Positions 35,576-47,751 of a DNA stretch of 64,000 nt are shown here, piece by piece. Below the pieces are notes generated by a model. The model worked only from the letters and a program-made list of their open reading frames with translations, was not told where the DNA came from and made no database searches. Both the position numbers and the translations under genes were made by a program. Within the stretch, counting starts at the first letter, position 1. Each line of letters starts with the position of its first letter. The DNA is from Rhyacophila brunnea (Eukaryota > Arthropoda > Insecta > Trichoptera > Rhyacophilidae), in assembly GCA_022495005.1 (NCBI GenBank), contig JAGYXB010000797.1:1-64000 (forward strand), written 5' to 3'.

Positions 35576-38510
35576 CGGATATTTAGCCATCGGGGAGACG
35601 CATATCCTTCTTACGCTCGTCCTATCTTCGATTTGACCAAATAATACACTATCTTTTACATATTATTGTCATCTTCCATGCGGGTGCTATCAGGCTAGCG
35701 GGGAAAACTTTACAAAGATTTCTATTATCTATCATTTTTCCGATTTATTAGTCTCCGTTTTTATTTGTTTTTTTTTATAACTTTGAATCAAACAAATTTC
35801 TCTGTTGCGTTGTCTATATTACTATTTTTTTAATATCTTTTTCGGATAGTATTTATTACACGTAAAAAGTTGCATGTAGTGTTGTAAAGTGATGCTTTGA
35901 AATGAAATTTAGTTTATTTTAATTCGTAGGCACTTTGTTTCACTCGTAACTATTAAACTTTTGTAAAGTATATGACTGTGGTGTATTGGATTTTAATTAT
36001 TCGGTGAGTATAAAATAACGTAAGTATAAAAGTATCTTAATAAAAGTATTTTATTAATCTTTGGGAATTGTTGTTTAATATCAACAGTAAGTAAAATTTG
36101 CTCATTGGTAAGTAAGTATTCAGATAATATATGAGAAGGCATTATTTTAAATAATAAGCATTGGGAATTATTATTAAAATGCTTAATAGCAAGTATAAAT
36201 ATTTCTGTCTCAGAATAGATTAAAATTTGGTGTATCTAAGATGGTAGAGCTCCCTCAAGACCATTAACACTTTATGCCATTATAACCATTGTCTCGGATT
36301 CACGTTTAAGATCAGTGATCACCATAGATAACGTATTTTTGTATCAATAATTATGCAATGCTTGTAATATATTTTTTAAAACCTGAATGTTTATACCGGT
36401 TAACCGGTTGTCCGGTAGTTGTCCGTAGAAAAACGCTAACCGGGTAGACCCCCCCCCCCCCCGGTTAATTGGATGCCCTAGATTCTACTAGGTATATGCC
36501 TTCAGACCGAACGTGGATATGGAAAATATTACCTACACATCATAAAACTCTTTCAAATACCTTGCTCTGGTTAGATCATTTTAAATTATTAACGGCACTA
36601 CACGTATTATTATAGGATTTAGAACAGAGTGCATTTATTCATCTGTACCTATCCTAATCGTAATTGCAGGTTTGCTGATATCTTCTCGACTTTTCACGAC
36701 TTCCATTAAATTTTGTTTTGTGCAAAACCGCATAACGGCACATGTTTATTTATTGCATGCCGCAATCGTGCATAACGGTTTATAGCACGTTATTTCCTTT
36801 TTTGATAATACACCATTATTCTCTGCTGCTGGCGCTGTCAATCAACATACCATTTCCTTAACTACATTACTTTAATACTCTTTACAATTTTAGCCGAAGA
36901 CGTATTAATTTAGTTAGTGCTTAAGAGTGAGCTCAAGAGATAGACATGCTCTTTCTTCCGACACTATATTGTGTTTCAGCAAATGGCTGACAACCAATCC
37001 CGTCAACATTAAGATATCTTTAAAATTACAAAACTGCGCCCAGCGCGGAAATCGATCTTTTTTTACAAACGTACGGGGACAAATACATAATATTATCAGC
37101 TAGTATATTGGGTGAACATTCTTCGTATTTTGGACTAGTAAGACATCAAAAGAAATAGGACGTGTTCTGGTTTTAAAAAGACGAGGTAGATTTCAATCAT
37201 CCAAAGACCTCTCAGAATAGATTTTCTTACAATGGAAGGTAACGTGCCGTGGCACAATCCATTCAACAAAAACGCCTTAACCTTTTGCATATAATATCTA
37301 CTTCTCACAACGTCGATACAGCTTTTTACGTATAATCCTGTATTTTAAATATATTTCTTCTAGCTTTACCGTTTGGTGCAATTCTACCGTGAAACTGGTT
37401 TAGTAAACCTAATAAAAACCGATGTAGGTAGGTACACCTTCTCTCTAACAAGTTATACAATTTGTTAGTAAACTTTCCCATCCCAAAGCGCTTGCATACA
37501 CACAGCGCTCGAAATAGAAAAAGTTTATGAACCGGAGCGCTCGATAATTTTTCAAAATTATTAAAATGTACGTCGTTTTGTTCATGTTGTTATAATATAC
37601 CCTATATACCTACGTATCAACTTTAGGTGGACAAATAGACAGTTTCAATAACAGTATTAAGACATTTGATGCGCACTATGAAAGATTTATACAGGCAACG
37701 CTTTTTAGCGTCGCAGGCGAAAAAAACTAATTTATACGACTAATGCTGTCAAAAATGATATTATTATTTTTCCTTCTTTTTCTACCCCCGCATGACATCA
37801 CTGTTAAACTACTTATAAATAATTTAAGTATTACTTACGATCGTTTAATTATATCAATTAGTAGTGGTACAAAATTCTCATTAACCAGAATTAATGTTAT
37901 CCTAAGATCGCCTATAATCTACACAAAAATATTATTGTTTCTAAAAAATAAATGTGTACGACATGTCAAGTTTATTATCAAGTATTAAAAATGTAAAAAT
38001 GTTCATAATAATTCCTGATTCGGAGTACCATTTTAATTTTTCCACGAGACGGAGCGGTTGTCGAGCGGTGTTGAGCTGCGCTCCGGTGCGTTCCGGTCCA
38101 TTTCGAGCGCTGCATCCACATGTCTTTGAAACTCAACTGCAAACGTAGGGACCAAATTAAAATGTAGTCTGGACCTTCCACGTCATACAAATAAACGAGC
38201 TTCAATTAAAACTTTAATAACAACAGGACGATGCGTCGGTACTTAAAAGTAAGAGTAAAAAATCACGCAAACATGTCCACATTTTATGAACACTTGTATC
38301 ATTTGTATAAAAACATTAAAACTGTATTATATACTTATAATATCAATGGTTGAGATGGCAAACGTTATCGATGTGTACACAAATATCCATGTTTGCACCA
38401 TTTTTGCTATCGCGTCACGTCGCTTGTATGACGAAAATTATTGCAATCGAATACGCGACTGCAGTCGAATGCTTTTGTCATCACCGTCATCATAACCGGC
38501 TGGCGGTAAT
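35576..38510. other. Gene desert
   Basis: Only anonymous ORFs. A short GC-richer patch at 38045-38130 encodes nothing recognised. Includes the C14 tract. Confidence 0.45.
36449..36462 (+). repeat. C14 homopolymer within a CCGGTTAA-rich segment
   Basis: Fourteen C residues in a very AT-rich setting, next to accggttaaccggttgtccgg and followed by ggttaatt. Confidence 0.8.
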
Positions 38511-39000
38511 TTACTTCTGAATGAAGTTCTCCATTAGCCCCTTCCACTCTTCAATATTCGTACTTAGTTCTTCGTTGCTTGAATAATATATTGTTGAATT
38601 ATAATAATTAGTATTAGTCCCATAATGCAATATTTGCATTCGGTGCATTGTCATGCATTCAGGCCAGGTGTTAATTTGAATGAATGTGTTGAAATTAAAT
38701 GCACGTGCCAAATACTTGACACCAACCGATCTTTGTTGGCAATTATTCCTAGTATAGACACTCAAGTCATATGACCGAACGATTGAATATTTGGACGTAA
38801 TTTATCAATCAGTGTCTCTCGATTAATTTTAGTTATGGAACCCTTTTATATTTTATATAGCTATTTTGTATAGCTGTAACAGCTCTACTAAAAATTTCAC
38901 TATCTGATTCTTCAATAAAATATCTAATTGTTAAAGATTCGTCTTATTTTGCTCCACAGTTGTGCAACATACGAGACATTAAAAATATTCCATGTCTCAC
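38511..39000 (-). pseudogene. Possible decayed coding stretch, minus strand, unrecognised
   Basis: Downstream frame (38765-38511) reads QRSVGVKYLARAFNFNTFIQ, then INTWPECMTMHRMQI, then ELSTNIEEWKGLMENFIQK. An upstream frame near 38830-38960 reads ESLTIRYFIEESDSEIFSRA. They lie on the same strand in different registers with stops between, as in an old gene or transposon relic. No family recognised. Confidence 0.25.
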
Positions 39001-39417
39001 ATTAAATTTTATTTTAAGATAGGTAATAATTAATAATACGTGAGCAATATATTGTGCAATTTTGGATAACCTCGAAATGTTTACAAACCGATCGGAAAAT
39101 CAAAATTTATGATCCAGAAAATATGCCAACAGCTATTAATTAATTGCCGAAGTTCTATTCTAACGAGGACTTTACCTCGTATGATGATGACCACCGGGGT
39201 TGCATAAGGAAAACAAAACGTGTGGTGATTTTCCATTTACCATCGTAGAAAGAAATCATTTTTATATATTTTATCATTTTATTAGTCAACGACTTTTCGC
39301 ACTAAGCTGACGATTAATAAAAAGTTAATAATATTATACTGACGAATTATTATCATTATTTATCATAGGTTTTTTTTTTCATAAAACTTTCTTATGAGTC
39401 ATCCTGTCGCACTAAAT

Positions 39418-40088
39418 CAGGGTTGGCGAACCTTTTTATTTACGCGTGCCAAAATTTCCCAAATATTATTTTTCAACTCTCTGGCGTGCCGAACATTTTT
39501 TTACGAAAAATAGTTTTTAAAAATTCTATTTTAAAAATTATGATGTTCTAGATACCCCTCGCAGACATCTAGATTTATCAATTTTTCAATCACGCCATAC
39601 ATTTCGGTCCACCAATTTTGAAACTGTCTGCCATAATTACCTACTACTACTAGCTCCACCAAGTTTTGGTTTTTTTATTTGGTACCTACAGCTATGTTTG
39701 TGGGTATACATGAAATTGTTTGTTACTGTATTAATTAGGTTGGTTCTTATCACACAAATTGACACGAGAATTGCTCCTATCAGATAAGAAATTCTCTCGC
39801 TACAGAGGTCTCAAGCATTGTAAATCGATCAAAATTAAAGGTTCGCGGTGCGGCATCCCCAGCAGCCTGATGAGGTTAGTGTGATAATATTATATGTGAC
39901 GCATAAAGTCTAAAGACCGACCTATGCAATTATATATTTAAATCGAACGTAGTGCTTATTCTTGAAGAGTATTTGCATGATATTTTTATACAATGCGATC
40001 TGTCGTTTATTATTATTATAGGTATTTTTCTCTCTTCAAACGCGTGCCATGCAAAATCATCTCGCGTGCCATAGGTTCGGTACCCCTG
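39418..40088. mobile_element. Old hAT-like element with degenerate TSD
   Basis: Left end CAGGGTTGGCGAACCT and inverted right end CAGGGGTACCGAACCT agree at 13 of 16 positions. Subterminal ACGCGTGCC repeats occur on both sides. The flanking 8-mers CACTAAAT (39410-39417) and CAATAAAG (40089-40096) agree at 6 of 8, consistent with an old insertion. No transposase remnant recognised. Confidence 0.75.
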
Positions 40089-41136
40089 CAATAAAGTGTT
40101 GTTTATAAAAACTATGGGTATAATTACAAAATATATGCATTATAGAAATTGCCCGATAGTCGGATTAAAATTTACTACACAAGCTGAAAGCGACTTACTT
40201 AATTTTCCTTGTGAGTTATTATTCTGTTTGTTTTCTATTTCACGCTTCCCAAGGTTCGTTTTCTCCCCCTCTCTCGTTTCGCTTTCCTCGAAGGCTTTTT
40301 TCATTGACTTCACTTGCCAAAATAATAGTATGACATAATCTTTTTTTTTGTTAGCAAGGATGGCATCTGTAATATATTTTATTATTGTTAAAAGTGGAGA
40401 TTTGTGGGTTTTGAGTATATTTAGTTCTATTCTACAGTACCTAAATATAATTATCTATTATACACATGTCTCTGATACAAAAGTAATGATGGGCTGTTTG
40501 GTTTATTACCCAAAAGCGATCCTCACGAAAGGCATTCAAATCGAGCCATTCCCACCATTTCTACTTTGTGGCAAGTTAGATTTATTAGTTTTGAGTTGAG
40601 TTTCCAACACGATTCCAATACTTGGGCAGCTCAATGTATGAGTAAGTAATGTGTAATGTACTTTTGATTAGGATTTAAACAGTGAGCAATTTAATGTTCA
40701 CTTAAATTCTTCAATGCCCGGGAAATTCTGTACTTACCTACGTATAATTATTACTGAATAAGTCATTGTTACAATATAATAATAGTGACATTGTTGTGTA
40801 CCAAGTCCTTTGTAGGATTCACCAATAGCTGATGACAATTATTATGTTCCGCCAATGGAACAGTTTCAATGAAAGGTTGTGTTCGAGAAATCTCATCTAT
40901 AGAATCTCGAGAAATAATGGGAAAAAGTTCAATCTCAAATACGTAATGTCAGTATAATATTGCACATCATAACTGGCACAGCCTTGATAATGGTGTTACA
41001 ATACTTCCCAACACTTTTACATGATGTTCGTTCACGAAGAGAGATATTCTGGTATTGTCTACTGCCTAGGCCTAGGCATTGCGATCAATAGTTATCCTAT
41101 CACGAAAGTGATGATGAAAAGTACGTCTCGTTATTG

Positions 41137-41285
41137 CCGGGTCCACACTGGCAACACGTCGCGCGACAACCTCGTTAAATTTTACGATAATTATCATAAT
41201 TGCTTAAGAAATTTTACGATAATTATCATACTTATCGTAAAATTTAACGAGGTTGTCGCGCGACATGTTGCCAGTGTGAACCCGG
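41137..41285. mobile_element. Palindromic MITE with GTCGCGCGACAA core, copy 1
   Basis: 149-bp near-perfect hairpin: arms begin CCGGGTCCACACTGGCAACA and inverted CCGGGTTCACACTGGCAACA. The loop side is gataattatcataattgctt. Flanked by TATTG on both sides (41132-41136, 41286-41290), a 5-bp duplication. A second copy lies at 63003. Confidence 0.88.
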
Positions 41286-42112
41286 TATTGTGACATTATT
41301 AAAGATGTTTAATACACCAAATATGATTATTAAATTTAAAACATCACAACGAATTGGTAAATTCTTTCATTCGTGAATTTGTGTCGGCCGCCTTTTACAG
41401 CTCATTATTTCGCGACCGATAAAATGATTCAGTGAACCAGACTTCTTGATGCATAGTCACGCGGGTCATCAACAAGCTGCAGTTTTTTTTTTGTTGAGCA
41501 AAAGTGAATGATTCACATAGAGAATTTTCGGTGACGAATAATAGAGGAATGAGTTTTGGAACTGTCCAGTGACGTACCTACGGATTTATTATAGAACAAA
41601 ATGTAAGTGTAAAATCAACATTCTAGAAAAAAATTGCACACGCGTAGAGAGATAATACCCGTTATTGGTATACCGGACTGTTTCTCTTATATCGGCTAAT
41701 GTTAAATAATTAACACTTATATAGGAAAAATAAACATGTCTTTCATACACAAATCTTGTAAAGCCAAAGTGTAACGTCAGATCATAGATGTAGTAAATGA
41801 ACAGGTAGTTTACAAAAACGCTACAAGAAAGTTTGCCATAAAATTGAAGCCAATTCCGAGAATCGTAAATGATACATTAGAGTTTAGACAATGTATTTTT
41901 TTCACAACAGACAATTCGACTACTCGGTCAGTCCATGCAAATAGTATACTTACTAAACGCTACCACGTTTTTCAGTAACCATTCCTCATTGAATCAATAT
42001 GTAAATTATGATCACACCATATTATACATACTTACCATGAAACTTATTGCAGTTGCGTTGTCGTCATAAAGCCTTTTTTACATACTATCAAGTTGTGGTA
42101 TTTTACAACGTT

Positions 42113-42782
42113 TTTATTAGGTCGTATTCTTGTTTGTCCGGTGGTTGTTTATCCAGTACAAATCTTGCAATCGATTTTTAACTAACTTCCCGACTAGCTA
42201 GACATTGGAAACTTTTAGAATATATCAGAACACGATGCCAATGCTTTTTTTTTTTAAATACTTTTAGCCATCTTTAAGTAGAATTGAATTATTTTTCAGT
42301 TAATTCTGTTTTGTATGAAAAGTTATTTCGACACCATTATTGGTTGCTAGGGGTCTGGCCATCCACGGCGGCCGCGCGGCATAAGCGTTGGACTATCACG
42401 CCGTGGGTCTCAGGTTCGAATCCTGGGTCTGGCAAGTACACATATTGTTTTTCAATTTGTTTGTGAGTCAAGGGGTATGGACCTAATAGGTTGAGCAAGT
42501 GGCTGACATCTATTTCTCGTAAAAAAACAAAAATCTGTTAATACAAACCTCTACTCTGTGGAGGCCCATATGATCCTATTAGGATCGGACATGGTCGGGG
42601 TCTGGGGTCCTAGCAACTAAATTATTAATATACACGTGCGTTACTATGGAAATCAATATGACATGTCAAAATGACATTTCAGTATTATTTCTATCAAGTG
42701 CAATCTTTTTTGATCGTAAGTTTATATGATTCAACAGAAAATTTAAAAACGTTGTATATAGAAAGTTCTTTTTATCTTGTAA
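42113..42782 (-). mobile_element. TTACAA-family MITE, copy 4, interrupted by a SINE
   Basis: Reverse orientation: starts ttacaacgtttttattaggt and ends ctttttatcttgtaa. It carries the same internal blocks inverted. A 240-bp tRNA-derived SINE sits at its gttgctagg palindrome, making the copy about 670 bp long. Confidence 0.85.
42359..42596 (+). mobile_element. tRNA-derived SINE nested in a MITE
   Basis: The 5' region looks like a tRNA. An A-box-like segment (ggcggccgcgcggcataagcg, about 42367-42387) and a perfect B box GGTTCGAATCC (42413-42423) are correctly spaced for an internal RNA polymerase III promoter. A tRNA-unrelated body of ~160 bp follows. Direct repeats ggggtctgg (42350-42358 and 42597-42605) flank it. 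Other copies of the host MITE give the uninterrupted site. There is no poly(A) tail at the 3' end. It is not a functional tRNA because the acceptor and anticodon stems do not pair well. Confidence 0.8.
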
Positions 42783-44601
42783 TTATTTTATTTAATTCAT
42801 AATTTATCAAAAATATACAACGTCGTATTATACTAATGCAATAAGCAAAGAAACAGCTCTGTTGAAGACAGTTGTGTTGGGGGCATCGTGTTTAGAGCGT
42901 CGGACTGTCCCCAAATTGAATTCTTTTGGTAAAAGGAACATAGGAAAAAAAGTGTTGACAATTAAAACACACACACACATGGTGTCCCCATATATGGGAA
43001 ACCCGAACAAAGGTAATATAAGATTGATAAAAACTAAATATTATGTATGTAGGTAATGCGGCTCACACTACATCTAAATTATTATCAAATAGACCTTCGC
43101 ATATTTATAATTTCAAAGCGGAATGCAGAAACATTTGTCATAACTAAAATTTCCTTAGCAGAAAACACTATGCAGAAACACTGTCCTTAGTTAAGATCAT
43201 TTTTATTGAAAATAATACCATATTTAAAAATTCTCGTTAGGTAAATTAGGTAAATTAGGTAAATTATTTTATAATCGTTAAACGATGACAAAAATATGAC
43301 AACTGCATTTTATAAATGCAATAACTATAAATACATATTAATATTTAATTATAATACTCTTATGTTTCCGTTATAAGTCATTATACGTGATTCCACAGGC
43401 ACCACAAGTTTTTTTTTTAACATGGTAACACTAGCATCAAGTGTCATTCTTCATCTGGTATTTTGTATTTCTGCGGGCTGGCGTATAAAAATAAAATAAT
43501 ATTCTGCAAGTACATGCCAAACGAATTAACACTATCAATATCCATATTGAGATACATTGTCAAATGAATGGACTGTGTTATAGACATGCGAATTTATTTT
43601 GACAGCAGCTGTCAGTGGTAAATGGTAATACAGAAGGGGGCGTGTTCATAACAAAAGTAGTCTATGGTTAAGGATTCCTTAACTCTATACTCAGGATTGT
43701 CTATAGTTAAGTCATCCTTTTCGGCGACTTATCCTTAGGAACGAAATCTTAGATTGTGCATTCCGCTCTCAGTCGTGAACCTCTTTATTTTATCTCGGGG
43801 CACTGCACTGTTTCTTTTTATCGTCTCTGTCATGAATGTATTTTGGGTGAGCAGTTCGCAGTTCGCAGTCTGTGGAAAATGTGCAACAGAGACGGAACTG
43901 AAAATTTCCAATGTTTCATAATTATTTTCCAAGCGGTACTCACCAGTATTTAGGGAGCACACAATTATTTTCAAACTGTCTCTATGTTCATTACCAACGT
44001 ATGTACTCGTATATTTGATTCCTTGAGACAAATCTTATAAAAGTATTATTTATACTTTTGACTTGCATTTCAACCGACGTTTACAGTAGGCATAAATCGC
44101 CATAAAAAATCGTCCATGAAACCTGTTCCCGAAAGTATAATTATTTTCTTCCTTTAGAATGTGGCGATCCTAAGCAGTGCATGACCTGTCTACCTCATGG
44201 GGCGTAGTGGGCATGAGACTTACTGGTCTTCTTTGATACGAATAATGTATCGAGAAGGTTTTTTGTCAGTATCACACTTGAATAATCCTGCGCGATCGAC
44301 AACGGTTAGATGTAGGCGCGCGACCATCAACCCGTACTTCACCTCACCACTCCACCGCTGCTATCTGACCACTTTATGTACACGTGGTGAATTATTGCAT
44401 GTTGTGCGTTATTTTCGGGCGGTTTCGTTTTAACTTAAGAACCCTTCGAAATATCGAGGTGAAACCAAATGACTATCTAACAGTAATGTAAGTTTATTCT
44501 ATATATTGGTCCAGTAGTTTGAGTTATAACGAAACAAAGAGACGGACACAAAATAAATTAAAACAAAAAAACCTATATGTTGGGGTTTTTGATATCATGT
44601 A
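42783..44601. other. No gene recognised
   Basis: Contains the possible SINE relic and a (GGTAAATTA)3 tandem at about 43239-43267. ORFs here are anonymous. Confidence 0.45.
42860..43000 (+). repeat. Possible second, decayed tRNA-related SINE
   Basis: ggcatcgtgtttagagcgtcggactg resembles an A box and D-arm of tRNA-derived SINEs. The B-box position reads attgaattc, heavily mutated. A short (AC)6 run follows. Tentative. Confidence 0.3.
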
Positions 44602-44853
44602 AATTGGACATAGTTATGCAGAAAGTAGCCAGTCCACAAAAAATAAAAAAAATGAGATATGATATAGATCAAATGCAAGAAGGTTTTCGCTAGTTCTGCT
44701 GAAAATAGCCAAGCTGCAAAAAAAATATTCTTGAAATAAAATACTATTTACAACTTTACATACATTTTTAATCATCATGTTGTTGCTAAAGTGCCATTAT
44801 CTCAGCTCGACGTTATTGTGGACTGGCTACATTCTGCATAACTACGTTCAATT
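44602..44853. mobile_element. Hairpin MITE with 37-bp inverted ends
   Basis: Left AATTGGACATAGTTATGCAG and inverted right AATTGAACGTAGTTATGCAG, continuing AAWGTAGCCAGTCCACAA. Three to four mismatches over 37 bp. A third internal relative, ctgctgaaaatagccaagct, lies at about 44696. Confidence 0.85.
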
Positions 44854-45439
44854 GTAAATAGTCAAAACGTCAAAGGGCTCTTTCGAAATTATAGACACTT
44901 AAGATAATTTATTAATTGATCAGTTGTTTTCTTCAGTAAATTGCCCAACGTGTTTCTGCGGGCCTGCCTATCAGGATAAAGTAGGAAAAGTAATTTTGCA
45001 TTTCGAGGAAAATTGTGAATTCTTGAAGCTACGTCATACGTACTATTGGCGGGTGCCTACCTACTACGTTTTCTGTCTGTATGTTAAATATTCCGTCCGA
45101 TTCTTGGGATATAAGCGTATACGCGTATTATACATAACATTATTTTGGTACAATGTTTGTGACGTTAAAAAACAAACGTGGCCATCTCCAGTCACTGACT
45201 TTTTTGAGATTTTTGGTTGGTATGACTGCTTGTGTTGTTTTATATAATAATATTCACTTCAGACATGTCTATCTCCTTATTTTCTGCTTAAAAAATCAAA
45301 ATAAAAGTTGTGATTTTTTCAAACTTAGTCATCTCCATTGACTTTTTATATCAAACGTGGTCACATTCGTCTTAGCCAATCACGACGTAGCACTTTTTCA
45401 GAATGGCCAATCATGTCGTGGCATTTTATCAATTATTTT

Positions 45440-45715
45440 TTTGCTTCATTCCATAATTAATAATAGTTTTTAATACTACTATTTTAATTATCTAGATAAA
45501 TTATACAATCGATAAAAAGCGCCGCCTTTTGGGGTGCCGCTGGTTGAAAATTATTTTGTTGCTTCATTCCATAATTAATAACAGTTTTTATATAACTATT
45601 TTAATAACAGTTTTCATAATTAATAACAGTTTTTATATAACTATTTTAATTATCTTGTTAAATTACACACCCAAGAAAAGCGCCGCCTATTGGGGAACCG
45701 CTGGTTGAAAATTAA
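45440..45715. repeat. Tandem duplication (~170-bp unit)
   Basis: The unit ttgcttcattccataattaataa...ctattttaattatc...aaaagcgccgcc...ggttgaaaatta appears twice, with an additional partial internal duplication of the cataattaataacagttttt segment. Confidence 0.8.
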
Positions 45716-45733
45716 TACTGTTTATATTTTTTA

Positions 45734-45840
45734 TCGGGATTTCGGCCTTCGGGATTCCGGCCATTCGGGATTTTGGCTTTCGGGATTTCGGCTTTCGGGA
45801 TGTCGGCATTCGGGATTTTAGCATTCGGGATTTCGTCCAG
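45734..45840. repeat. 15-bp minisatellite, about 7 units
   Basis: Consensus GGGATTTCGGCTTTC repeated about seven times (one unit 16 bp). Because 15 is a multiple of three, the minus strand reads as a PKAEI-like pentapeptide repeat. There is no other sign of a gene. Confidence 0.88.
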
Positions 45841-46477
45841 CACAACCCTGTTTGTTAGAATACAAAACAAACCAATCGAATACAAAACAAAACTGTCCAT
45901 CTTCAATAGTATTTATTTCAAACCTGGTCAAATCCAGATGATACAAAACAAACATAGCCATCTCCAACATAAAATCGTAAATATCTTGTTTGTTAAAGAT
46001 TCATGATCATTGAGCATTGTTTAAATCGTATCTTTTAAATAAAATATAATCATAAATTAGGAAATTATTAACTTACGGGTTCAAATTAACCACAAAAACA
46101 AAAAAGTTGATTTACTCAGTTTCACTTGTGATGGAGATGGCTACGTTTGTTTTTTAGCGTCACGTTTTTACACTGGTTCAGTCGAAATTATTACAATTTT
46201 GTTGTTTTTTTACGCCGAAAAAAAACATTACTAGGTATTTTATGTTTTTCACGTGATGTTGACTTCATAATAACGCAGTCAATATTGATTGTTTTTGGTA
46301 GACTGTGAATATATTTCAGAAGAACGCACTTTTAAATGTTTTCTGGTCTTGTGTTAATTTTACTTTCTACAAAAATCAAGCAAGCAGCACTGCGCAGTTT
46401 TTAAAAGTATGTGGGTTGTGGGATTATCCTTATTCCTTACAGACTATTTTACGAGAATTATTGGTTGTCAATATAAC

Positions 46478-46877
46478 CAGTGTTGCCAACTATCGTTGAC
46501 AAACGACGGGAAAAACGTTAGATTTTCCGAAAATAAAATTGCACGTAAATTTACTTATTCTACCAAGAACGAAGTCAATACCTTTCCTTCATTCCGATAA
46601 TCGTCAAACTGATTTCACTACAAGGCACTAATGTTTCAACTTGTTAAATTATATTGTTTTATTTCTCACGCTACTAAAATAGGTACCTACCTGCATTAAG
46701 TATGTATCTGATAGTCAGAAATTTGATGCGCATGAAAATAAACTAAATATCTAGCGTATTTTCAGCACATTTAAAGCTGTTAGTGGGATCAAAAAAATGC
46801 TAGTAAAAACGCCACAAGCCGTATGCCTATCAAAAAATGCTAGATCTGGCAAGAAAAACGCTAAATTGGCAACGCTG
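46478..46877. mobile_element. hAT MITE, 400 bp, perfect 8-bp TSD
   Basis: Left end CAGTGTTGCCAAC and inverted right end CAGCGTTGCCAAT, flanked by identical 8-mers AATATAAC (46470-46477 and 46878-46885). No coding capacity. Subterminal repeats of the type aaaaacgytagat are present near both ends. Confidence 0.93.
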
Positions 46878-46989
46878 AATATAACTGGTGGTGACCCACA
46901 AATGTTCTTTGTCGAGCTAATTACATACTTCATGGCATGTCTCTGTTGAATGTGCAAATTCAAATAGCTAATGATTTTAAAGGCATGTA

Positions 46990-47395
46990 AGTACTAGGGA
47001 GCGCACACAGAAAATTGTTTTAGGGGGGTCCATTTCGAAAAAATATCTATAAGTACTTAATAATTTACTAAATAGGTACTGATTTTTAAGGGGACCGAGT
47101 TAACAAAATATAGATGCCACTGACTTCCAAATTTACTCATCTAAATTATAGCGTCTCGTCGCTTCTCGACCCTAGCACTTTCCGGGTACATTCCCCATAC
47201 CCAGACAGTCCATACACGTCTCTGGTAAATTTTAGTACTCGGGCGCGCACACAGAAAAATGGTTTCGGGGGGGGGGGGGGGGTGTGGTTCATTTCGAAAA
47301 CATATCTATAATAATTCACAAAGTATCCATTGATTTTAAGGGGACTGAGTTAACAAATGCCTCTAACTTCCAAATTTACCCCATCTACTCCATGA
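46990..47395. repeat. Tandem direct duplication, 244-bp spacing, with G16 tract
   Basis: The block agtact-ggg-gcgcacacagaaaa...gggg...ccatttcgaaaa...atatctata...ttttaaggggac-gagttaacaaa occurs at 46990-47140 and 47234-47395. The second copy has a run of 16 G (47267-47282) where the first has six. Confidence 0.8.
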
Positions 47396-47751
47396 ACAAC
47401 GCGTTATCTCAATGCTACACGTTTATCTCTTTTCGGTAAGATAGCTCACATTGAATTGTGCTACGGCAAAATTGAACTAAAACCGTTATGTCTAAAATTA
47501 TAAAATTAATAACTCTATGAGTATGCTAGTCGTAAAATGTGGAAGACTAAAATGGGCCGTAGAAATATGCGTTGATCACACTGTAGCGTTCTGACTTGAC
47601 CGTCAACTTATCTTCTCTTCATAAGAAAGTACCTACAGTATATTTAATTATATTGGAATATTATAATGATGTTGCAAACAAATTAGTAATTACAATCGCT
47701 TCAATGCTTACATAAAATTTATATAATTGAAAATAATAATATTTCACTTAA

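Larger units (their letters stand above)
45159..46163. mobile_element. Foldback-type element enclosing a minisatellite
   Basis: Outer inverted ends GTGACGTTAAAAAACAAACG (45159-45190) and GTGACGCTAAAAAACAAACG (inverted 46132-46163), 32 bp with two mismatches. Internal copies of the gtcatctcca / acatagccatctcca motif occur near 45320, 45890 and 45955. A tandem duplication (45440-45715) and a 15-bp minisatellite (45734-45840) fill the centre. Confidence 0.75.

Noticed and set aside
42359..42440. Functional tRNA gene
   Set aside because: A and B boxes are present but the stems do not pair as a cloverleaf and direct repeats flank the larger unit; it is a SINE head.
44924..45247. 107-codon ORF with several Cys
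   Set aside because: No ATG at a sensible position, runs into the foldback element at 45159, and no recognisable domain.
45712..45906. Minus-strand pentapeptide-repeat protein (PKAEI-like)
   Set aside because: Arises from the 15-bp minisatellite; no promoter, no other domain, and inside a foldback element.
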